A stretch of DNA of 25,076 bases from JBAXSK01 sp044358815 (lineage in GTDB: Bacteria > Cyanobacteriota > Cyanobacteriia > Pseudanabaenales > Pseudanabaenaceae): contig JBIKNH010000042.1 of the NCBI GenBank assembly GCA_044358815.1, positions 1-25,076 on the forward strand, given 5' to 3'. The position numbers were made by a program, and so were the translations under genes. Below, one piece after another: positions 15,097 through 22,900 of this stretch (positions are counted from its first letter, which is position 1; every line of letters starts with the position of its first letter). Under the pieces are notes generated by a model. The model made no database searches and was not told the origin of the DNA. It was given only the letters and a program-made list of their open reading frames with translations.

Positions 15097-15132
15097 AATA
15101 AAACCCATAATAAAACCGATAATAAAACCGAT
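15097..15132 (+). repeat. 12-bp tandem repeat, 3 copies
   Basis: AATAAAACCCAT, AATAAAACCGAT and AATAAAACCGAT end 17 bp before the start codon of the PAS kinase, so the array lies in its leader and copy number could alter translation. Confidence 0.85.
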
Positions 15133-15149
15133 AAGAGAAGACCATAAAA

Positions 15150-16943
15150 ATGAGCTATATTCCCGCATCTTCTTCTGAGCACGAGTTTGATCATAATCAA
15201 GAAGCATCAGATACTTCTAAGGATTCTTCAACGGAACAATCCCTAATTCAAACCCTCCAAGCTAAGTTAGACGGACATCGGCAAATTGAAAAGTTATTGC
15301 GTGACAGTGAAGAATATCACCGCGCTCTATTGCAACAATTACCCATTGGTGTGGCTTTGTGTCGCTTAGATGGTACTTTAATTGACTTCAATCCTTGCTT
15401 TAGTCAAGTACTAGGTTTGTCTGCAAAGGAACTGCTGACGCGCAATTATTGGGAAATCATTACCACCAACACCCCCCAAGCTAGTATCCATATTTTGCAA
15501 GCAGTGATGCAACATCAACACTATGGACCTTATGAAACGATGCTACAAAGTAATAACGGTAATGTAATGGTGCGTCTTTCAGGATTAATTGTGGAAAAAC
15601 ATGGGGAGCAATTGATTTGGTCAAGTATTGAAGATATTACTGATCGTCATTTAATTGAAGATGCTTTACGGAAAAGTGAAGAGAGATTCCGTTGTTTAGT
15701 GGAAGCTACTAGTCAAATCATTTGGGTGACTGATGCTAAAGGTCATTTTATTTCGGAACAAACTCAATGGAGTAATTTTACCGGACAAACTATTGCGGAA
15801 ATAGAAGGCTGGGGCTGGCTCAATGCTGTCCATCCTGACGAACGCCTAGCCACCGCTGAACTATGGTCCCGTTGCGTCATGGCACAAATTCCCTATAAAA
15901 ATGAACATCGTTTAAGGCGATTTGATGGAGTCTATCGTCACATGAGTGTGCGAGCGATTCCTATTACCGAACCTAACGGCACATTAAGGGAATGGGTGGG
16001 CATCTATAGTGATATTACGGAACGCAAAGAAGCTCAGGAATTTCTCCAGCAACAAACTAATGAACTGAGTGCGACTTTGCATGAATTGAAACAAACGCAA
16101 ATGCAGTTAATTCAGAGCGAAAAAATGTCTAGTCTTGGGCAATTAGTGGCAGGAGTAGCCCATGAAATCAATAATCCTGTGAGCTTTATTTATGGTAACT
16201 TGAGCCATGCAGCACGGTATGCCCAAGACTTACTGCATCTTTTAGAACTCTATCAAAAAGAATATACTCAGCCATCACCGGAATTAGCTATAGAAATTGA
16301 ATCTCTAGATTTACCCTTTCTCACGAAAGATTTTCTAAAACTATTGGAATCAATGCGCATTGGTGCAGAGCGGATTCGGAGCATCGTCCAGTCATTACGG
16401 AATTTTTCGCGCCTTGATCAAGCAGAATCCAAAATGATTGACATTCACGAAGGACTAGACAGTACTTTAATGATTTTACAAAATCGTCTGCGCCCTCACG
16501 GTGACTATCCTGCGGTTAAAATAGCGAAAGAATATGGTGATTTACCTTTAATAGAATGTTATGCTGGACAACTGAATCAGGTATTTATGAATATCCTCTC
16601 TAATGCCATTGATGCTTTAGAAGAGAAATTTAAACAGTCTCAAAATCAGGATGCCAGTTCGTTAATCCCAACTATCAGCATTCATACACAGATAATTGAT
16701 GCGGAATGGGTTAGAATTGCCATTGCAGACAATGGTGCAGGAATGTCAGAAACTATTGCGCAAAAAATTTTCGATCCATTCTTTACCACCAAACCCGTCG
16801 GTAAAGGTACAGGTTTAGGAATGTCCATCAGTTATCAAATTATTACCGAAGGTCACCATGGTCGGTTGCAATGTCATTCTACTTTAATGCATGGTACAGA
16901 ATTCGTCATTGAATTACCAATGCATCAAGGGAAAAAATCTTAG
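15150..16943 (+). CDS. Soluble PAS-PAS sensor histidine kinase
   Basis: 597 residues with no membrane span, so cytoplasmic. An acidic Ser-rich N-terminus leads to PAS 1 (about 54-168, HRALLQQLPIGVALCRLDGT to SSIEDITDRH) and PAS 2 (about 176-295, RFRCLVEATSQIIWVTDAKG to GIYSDITERK, with the PAC-type WLNAVHPDER). A coiled coil (about 297-325) connects to HisKA with MSSLGQLVAGVAHEINNPVS; H338 is the phospho-acceptor. The HATPase boxes are complete: N box MNILSNAIDAL (N485), G1 DNGAG (527-531), F box FDPFFTTKP, and G2 GKGTGLGMSI (551-560). The GVAHEINNP type of H box and FFTTKPVGKGTG are typical of NtrB-like kinases. No receiver domain or adjacent response regulator is present, so the partner is elsewhere. 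The ATG at 15150 has a weak purine-rich leader (AAGAGAAG). Confidence 0.9.
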   Translation: MSYIPASSSEHEFDHNQEASDTSKDSSTEQSLIQTLQAKLDGHRQIEKLLRDSEEYHRALLQQLPIGVALCRLDGTLIDFNPCFSQVLGLSAKELLTRNYWEIITTNTPQASIHILQAVMQHQHYGPYETMLQSNNGNVMVRLSGLIVEKHGEQLIWSSIEDITDRHLIEDALRKSEERFRCLVEATSQIIWVTDAKGHFISEQTQWSNFTGQTIAEIEGWGWLNAVHPDERLATAELWSRCVMAQIPYKNEHRLRRFDGVYRHMSVRAIPITEPNGTLREWVGIYSDITERKEAQEFLQQQTNELSATLHELKQTQMQLIQSEKMSSLGQLVAGVAHEINNPVSFIYGNLSHAARYAQDLLHLLELYQKEYTQPSPELAIEIESLDLPFLTKDFLKLLESMRIGAERIRSIVQSLRNFSRLDQAESKMIDIHEGLDSTLMILQNRLRPHGDYPAVKIAKEYGDLPLIECYAGQLNQVFMNILSNAIDALEEKFKQSQNQDASSLIPTISIHTQIIDAEWVRIAIADNGAGMSETIAQKIFDPFFTTKPVGKGTGLGMSISYQIITEGHHGRLQCHSTLMHGTEFVIELPMHQGKKS

Positions 16944-17206
16944 GAAAAATAGCGAATCATTAAGGAGTAATGACTAAATTTTGGGTTAATAAAACATGAA
17001 ACCCTTAATTAGCATCAGAAGTCAGCCCCCATCAAGCCTTGTTATAATAATCATGAGGTTTCAGATAAGCCCTAGATGCACCCGCTTATTCTGTTAACAC
17101 CAAGAAAAATTACCGAGATTGTAATAACCATTATTTTATTAGTTATTTAGTTGTTTACTTTACTAGTTGCTTTGCTATAAATTTCAGAAATTGCCATTAG
17201 ATCTGA
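16944..17206. other. Spacer between sensor kinases
   Basis: AT-rich, no gene. A TATAAT at 17043-17048 could be a -10 box for the MASE1 kinase, but no matching -35 is seen. Confidence 0.35.
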
Positions 17207-17329
17207 AACATAAAATTTAGAGCTACTGGACGACCAAAAATCCCAGTATTAGCTTGGTTAAAGAAATATGCAGATCAACAAAAAGTCGCTAGTAATTCAT
17301 GTAAAATTGTCATTTTTAATACAAGTTAA
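17207..17329 (+). pseudogene. Start-less ORF ending at the ATG of the MASE1 kinase
   Basis: A 40-codon open frame (containing ATGRPKIPVLAWLKKYADQQ) runs to a TAA at 17327-17329 whose last A is the first base of the kinase ATG (TAATG). It contains no ATG, GTG or TTG in frame and follows a TGA at 17204, so it cannot start by normal means. The composition is protein-like, suggesting the 3' stub of a lost gene once translationally coupled to the kinase. The family is not recognised; chance is possible. Confidence 0.3.
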
Positions 17330-19857
17330 TGTTTTTTTTATCAAAACTAAACACAGATCAGAAATTTCCCAGTCGCAAGTTCTACCATGAATTATGGAAC
17401 TTACGACAAGTCCCTTGGTGGAAGCAACTAATTGTTGCGGGGGCTTACTATGGGACGGCGCAACTATCATTTACATTGACAACATATCCGGGGACAGGTT
17501 CAACACCTATTTGGATTCCTGGGGGAATTGCTGTGGGTTTACTTGGAATTTGGGGCTATCCTTTATGGCTGGGAATTATGCTGGGGGTACTAATTACGGA
17601 ATTAGTTGCCTATAAGGGATTGCTTAATTTCAATAATTTGATCATGACAATTCTCATAGTTGCTGTTGTCACTGTAGGTAAAGTTTTAGCACTTTCTTGG
17701 AGTGAGTCATTAACGGGAAAACGTTATTTTTTACATCGCCCTAAAGACACCGTAAAATTTGTTATTTTTGGCTGTTTTCTAAGCCATGTTCCGGTTGGCT
17801 TACTATGTCCCTTTATATTGTATCTTTTTGGCAAGATCCCTGGAGAACTTTATCCTCAAATCGCTATAACTTGGTGGCTTAGTGATGCTTTTGGGATTTT
17901 GTTACTAGCACCTTTGATTACAGCTTGGTATCAACAAATTAATCAGTTTATTGCTAGTTTAAGTCAACAGTGGTTAGAAGCCATTAGTATTTTATGTTTA
18001 ACTCTAGTTATTAGTCAATTCATTGTCAATGGTCACCATACAGAGTATTTATTAGTACCAATTTTAGTCTGGTCTGCCTTTAGATTCAAAGAATTAGGGG
18101 CAACCTTAATCATGTTTATGGTTACCGTAATCATTGTAGTTTATACAGTGCAAGGTTACAGTTCTTTTGCTCGAAAATCAATTAATGATTCATTATTATT
18201 ATTACAATCTTTTATTGGTTCAATTGGAATTACTACATTAATTCTCAATGGAGTATTGAACGAAAAAGAACATTCTAAACACAAATTATATGAGGCAAAT
18301 CGCGCCTTAGTGGATCAAAATTTACGGTTACAAGAATTGGATCACCAGAAAGAAATTGAGCGACAAGAAAGAGAAAAAATCTTGAAGGATTATGGTGCTG
18401 CCTTAGAGCAACAACTAGCACTTGTGAAAGCTAAGGAAGCGGCAGAAACTGCTACTAGAGCTAAAAGTCAATTTCTGGCAAACATGAGTCACGAAATCCG
18501 TACACCCATGAATGGGGTGATTGCTGTGGCGGACTTGCTGGCGATGAGTAATTTAGACCCAGAACAACGCGATTTAGTTGATACCATCCGTGACAGCGGC
18601 AACACACTTTTAACAATTATTAATGATATTCTTGACTTCTCTAAAATAGAGTCTGAAAAATTACATTTAGAAGAACTACCTTTTTATTTTGAAGATGTTT
18701 TAAAATCTGTCTATAATCTTTTTTACAGACAAGCATTAGCTAAAAAAATTAATCTTAATTACTTTATTGATCCTGACTTTCCTAAGAATAGATTATTAGG
18801 GGATGCGCCACGACTACGGCAAATTTTATTAAATTTAATTGGTAATGCTTTAAAATTTACTGAACGGGGTAATATCTCTATTATAGTGCAAACTAAAGCA
18901 ATTTTTTGTGACGCAAGAGAGGATAGTGGAGCTAAAACTTACCAAATCATGGTGCAAATCAAAGATAGTGGTATTGGAATTAAACCTGAGCAAATTAAAC
19001 GTTTATTTAAACCTTTTACCCAAGCTGATAACTCTATTAGTCGTAAATATGGCGGTACTGGTTTAGGACTGGCTATTAGCAAAAAACTGGTTAATTTAAT
19101 GGGGGGTAAAATTTGGGTACAAAGCCTAAATTCTTTAGGTGGAGATCTCCCTGATCAATGGTTTATAGATGACTTTAGATCTGAGTTTAATTTTAAATCT
19201 ACTTTGGATCACGAGTTTGATGAAAAACTTGATCAAAGGTTTGATCAGAAGTTTGATCAAAAGTTTGATCATGGGGAGGCACGGGTTATAGCAAAGGTTG
19301 AACAACTAGATTCAGCTTGGTCTGTGAATGAAGAAATTGTGACGGAACTATCTCAAGAAAATTTGAATGGAACAAAACAAGGGTCTACCTTTTATTTTAC
19401 TTTTACCGCTTCAGAGGTTTTAGCCTGTGATCTGTTACCTAGTGATTCTATGAGTAAACTAACGGTTGATACATCTAAGGTCTCACAGTTACAAATTTTG
19501 GTGGCAGAAGACAATAAATTTAATCAAAAAGTAATTGTTTTAGCACTAAAGAAAATCGGCTACAGTACAGATTTGGCAAATAACGGTTTGGAAGTCTTAA
19601 ATATGATGGGTCAGAAGGTTTATGACGTTATTTTTATGGACATTCAAATGCCTGATATGGACGGGATTACAGCAACAATACATATTCGCCAAAGTGCTAA
19701 CTATCAGCCTTATATTATTGCTCTAACTGCTAACATTCTCGAAGAAAATCGCCAAAAATGTCTAGAAGCAGGAGTTAATACCTTCATCACTAAGCCTATA
19801 ATTATGAATGAATTGGTAAAAGTATTAGACCATGCTCAATCTATTAAGGGACTTTAA
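17329..19857 (+). CDS. MASE1-type membrane hybrid histidine kinase with C-terminal receiver domain
   Basis: 842 residues. About 30-310 is a MASE1-like membrane sensor of roughly eight spans, with the typical WIPGGIAVGLLGIWG and TWWLSDAFGILLLAPLI. A charged coiled coil (about 310-375) leads to HisKA (FLANMSHEIRTPMNGV, H388) and an HATPase domain with N box LLNLIGNALKFTERG (N506), G1 KDSGIG (545-550), F box FKPFTQAD and G2 YGGTGLGLAI (574-583). The receiver domain (about 721-835) has the acidic pair in VAEDNKFN, phospho-acceptor D771 in FMDIQMPDMDG, T800 and K822. Oddity: after GGKIWVQS an insert of about 80 residues (601-684) splits the last strands of the ATPase domain, which resume at GSTFYFTF; it contains five four-residue repeats (629-648). 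The ATG overlaps an upstream TAA. Confidence 0.9.
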   Translation: MFFLSKLNTDQKFPSRKFYHELWNLRQVPWWKQLIVAGAYYGTAQLSFTLTTYPGTGSTPIWIPGGIAVGLLGIWGYPLWLGIMLGVLITELVAYKGLLNFNNLIMTILIVAVVTVGKVLALSWSESLTGKRYFLHRPKDTVKFVIFGCFLSHVPVGLLCPFILYLFGKIPGELYPQIAITWWLSDAFGILLLAPLITAWYQQINQFIASLSQQWLEAISILCLTLVISQFIVNGHHTEYLLVPILVWSAFRFKELGATLIMFMVTVIIVVYTVQGYSSFARKSINDSLLLLQSFIGSIGITTLILNGVLNEKEHSKHKLYEANRALVDQNLRLQELDHQKEIERQEREKILKDYGAALEQQLALVKAKEAAETATRAKSQFLANMSHEIRTPMNGVIAVADLLAMSNLDPEQRDLVDTIRDSGNTLLTIINDILDFSKIESEKLHLEELPFYFEDVLKSVYNLFYRQALAKKINLNYFIDPDFPKNRLLGDAPRLRQILLNLIGNALKFTERGNISIIVQTKAIFCDAREDSGAKTYQIMVQIKDSGIGIKPEQIKRLFKPFTQADNSISRKYGGTGLGLAISKKLVNLMGGKIWVQSLNSLGGDLPDQWFIDDFRSEFNFKSTLDHEFDEKLDQRFDQKFDQKFDHGEARVIAKVEQLDSAWSVNEEIVTELSQENLNGTKQGSTFYFTFTASEVLACDLLPSDSMSKLTVDTSKVSQLQILVAEDNKFNQKVIVLALKKIGYSTDLANNGLEVLNMMGQKVYDVIFMDIQMPDMDGITATIHIRQSANYQPYIIALTANILEENRQKCLEAGVNTFITKPIIMNELVKVLDHAQSIKGL
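19213..19272 (+). repeat. 12-bp tandem repeat, 5 copies, in frame
   Basis: Units GAGTTTGATGAA, AAACTTGATCAA, AGGTTTGATCAG, AAGTTTGATCAA and AAGTTTGATCAT encode EFDE-KLDQ-RFDQ-KFDQ-KFDH (residues 629-648) inside the extra segment of the MASE1 kinase ATPase domain. Confidence 0.9.
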
Positions 19858-19864
19858 TAAAAAG

Positions 19865-19888
19865 TTGTATTAGAACTTGTATTAGAAA
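19865..19888 (+). repeat. 12-bp tandem repeat, 2 copies
   Basis: TTGTATTAGAAC is followed directly by TTGTATTAGAAA, in the 90-bp gap between two hybrid kinase genes. Confidence 0.8.
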
Positions 19889-19947
19889 TTTAATTAGATT
19901 TTTGCTATAATTCCTATGGACTTCTTAGAAATCAGGGGTTCAATATC

Positions 19948-22900
19948 ATGTTAAATTTTTTAAAATTAAATAAAAATAAAAAATTAAAATTATTCCATAT
20001 TCCGTTAAATGTGGTACTAATTGTTCCTTTTTCACTGCAAATTATTGCTGTAGTGGGTATGACGGAGTATTTGTCTTACCGTAGTAGTGAGATTGCCGTT
20101 AATAAGCTAGCGAATCAATTAATGCATCAAGCTGGTACTAGAATTCACGATAATCTAGATACCACTATCCAAAGTCAGTATCAGCTTTTAAGTGTAAATC
20201 AAAAAATAATTCAAGAAGAGAATTTAATATCACCAGATTTAACTCAGTTACGCAAACATTTATGGCGCGAAATTCGGATTGCACCATATATCAATCATGT
20301 TGGTTTTATATCCCAGAATGCCCAAGAAATCGGCTATATCAAACTAAGTAATTCTGTAATTCGCAAAGATTTACAGCAATTAATTAACCGAAATATAGAC
20401 AATAATGCTTTAGTATTTTATCAAACTGTTTTTTCAGAGAATACGTCAAATTTGAGAAATGATGATTTCCAAATTAAGTCTCAAGTTAAGTCCCAAATTA
20501 AGTCTCAAATTAAGCCACAAATTGAACGGCAATATTATTTAGTAAACCAACAGGGGGAAAAGCAAGAAATAATTTATCGCTCAAAATTAGATATAAACCA
20601 ATTACCTTGGGATGAAATAAACAATTTAAATCAACAAAAAACTAAGTCGCCGATCTATTTACATCAAATTTTTCCCGCATTGGGAATTGATGTATTAACA
20701 CCAATTTATAATGAACAGAACCGACTTTATGGCGTTTTATATAGTGATTTATCCCTGTCTGATGTCAATCTCTTCCTCCAACGATTAAACTTTTCCCCAT
20801 CAGGAGAGGTTTTTATTATAGAAACTTCTGGTAGTTTAATTGCAAGTTCTATCCATCAAAACCATTTAGGCTCACCAAATCAAAGTCAAACAGAAAATCC
20901 AGCCCCAAGTCGGGCAGTGGGGATGGTAGCTAGTCAAAGCCCAAATCCTCGAACTAGATTCATTTTTAATACTTTACGCCAACAATATACAGACCTAAGC
21001 CAAATTAATCAACACCTTAATTTTTATAACATATTTGAAGGTCGTAAATTATTCATTCATATAGCACCATATCGCAATCAAGATGGTTCACAGTGGCTGA
21101 TTATTACTACAGTACCAGAGACTGATTTCACAACAGAAATTAATGCCAGTAACCAGCAAATTATAATGCTATGTCTGGGAATGGTAGTAATCAATATTAT
21201 ACTAGGCATTATAACAGTTAAATGGTTGACTAAACCAATTAATAAACTGAGTTTAGCTAGTAATGCTTTAGCCCAGGGACAATGGAATTATGCTTCATTA
21301 AACCCATCTAGTTCTATTAAGGAATTTAACACTTTAACAGATGCTTTTAATATCATATCTACACGGGTCAAATCATCTTTTGCTCAGGTAGAAATTAGTT
21401 TGACGGAAGTTAGTACCAAATATAAAACTCTTTTACAAACTATTCCAGTGGGAATTTTAATTACCGATGATCACGGAAATCTGTTAGAAGGAAATTATAC
21501 ACTCACAGAAATTTTGGGATTATCTCCTGAGGAATATGTCGCTCATTTAAATTATCTGAATCCCGACTATATTAAGAATGATTCTAATGATTCTGATAAT
21601 GTAATAGTTGATCATGTCAAACAGTGGCAGATCATTCGTGGCGACGGTTCCCCTATGCCTAGGGAAGAATTTGCTAGTGTTCGCGCCTTAAAAGAGAATT
21701 GCTTAGTTCATAATATAGAGAAAGGCATCATTCAAGCTGATGGGCAGGTGCGGTGGCTGAGTGTGAGTGCAGCACCGATTAATTTAGAACATTATGGCGT
21801 AGCTATTGCTTATATTGACATTACAGAACGCAAAAATAATGAGATCCAACGACGTAAATCAGAATTAGATTTATTAGAGAGCGAACAGCGTTATCGTCAA
21901 TTAGTGGAACAGCAAAATGATTTTGTACTTCGTTCTGAACCAGATACCACAATCACATTTGCTAATAACTCCCTCTGCAATGCTTTGGGGTGTACCCCAG
22001 AGGAAATCACAGGAAAAAAATGGATTAATTTTGCTGATCCTAACGATTTAGTGAGTATTCTTTATGAATTAAGAATGCTTAGCCCTAAAATGCCAGCTTT
22101 TCGCACTGAAAACCGTGACCATCGCGCTAACGGTAAAGTCGGCTGGACACAGTGGATTAATCAAGGAATTTTTAATCCTGCGGGGGAGTTAATCGAAATC
22201 CAATCTGTAGGTCGAGATATTACAGAATTAAAACAGGTAGAGTTAGCCCTAAGAGAAAGTGAAGCTCGCTGGCAGCTAGCAGTGGAAGGGGCAGGGGATG
22301 GGGCTTGGGACTGGAATCCTCAGACTAATGAGGTTAATTTTTCGCGACAGTGGAAGGCTATGTTAGGTTTTGCAGAATCAGAAATTCAAAATCATTTGTC
22401 AGAATGGGATAGCCGCATACATCCCGAAGATCGAGAGCAATGTTACGCCGATATTGCCAGATATTTAGCTGGTGAAACCAACATCTATCAGAATCATCAT
22501 CGATTACAGTGTAAAGATGGCACATACAAATGGATTTTAGATCGGGGACAGGTGATTGAAAGAGATGATCATGGGAACCCCACGCGATTTATCGGCACTC
22601 ATAGTGACATTACGGAATGGAAAGAATCCCAGATTGCTTTACAGACCGCCGAAGCCCGACTGAGACGGTTGAGTGAAAATATTCCTGGTATGATTTATCA
22701 ATATGTGCTCCATCATGATGGGAATCAACAGTTTACTTATCTCAGTTCACGGTGTTGGGATATTTACGAGGTTGATCCTAGCTTAGGAATGACATCATCA
22801 GATGCAATTTGGAGTATGGTTCATCCTGAAGACAGCCCACAATTATCAGAGGCAGTCATCCAATCAGCAATTAACTTGACTCCGTTTCAATCTAAGCATC

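Larger units (their letters stand above)
14600..15149. other. Repeat-rich AT-rich spacer upstream of the kinase cluster
   Basis: 550 bp without a supported gene. Three separate arrays of short degenerate tandem repeats (14789-14824, 14949-15011, 15097-15132) make up a good part of it. A minus-strand open frame at 15207-14980 exists only because the repeats translate to GFIIGFIMGF; it is not called. Confidence 0.55.

Noticed and set aside
14980..15207. 75-codon minus-strand frame resembling a membrane peptide (GFIIGFIMGF)
   Set aside because: The hydrophobic pattern is the translation of the 12-bp and 13-bp tandem repeats, and the frame overlaps the start of a real kinase gene.
17043..17048. 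TATAAT as the promoter of the MASE1 kinase
   Set aside because: No -35 element at a proper distance; in AT-rich DNA the hexamer alone is weak evidence.
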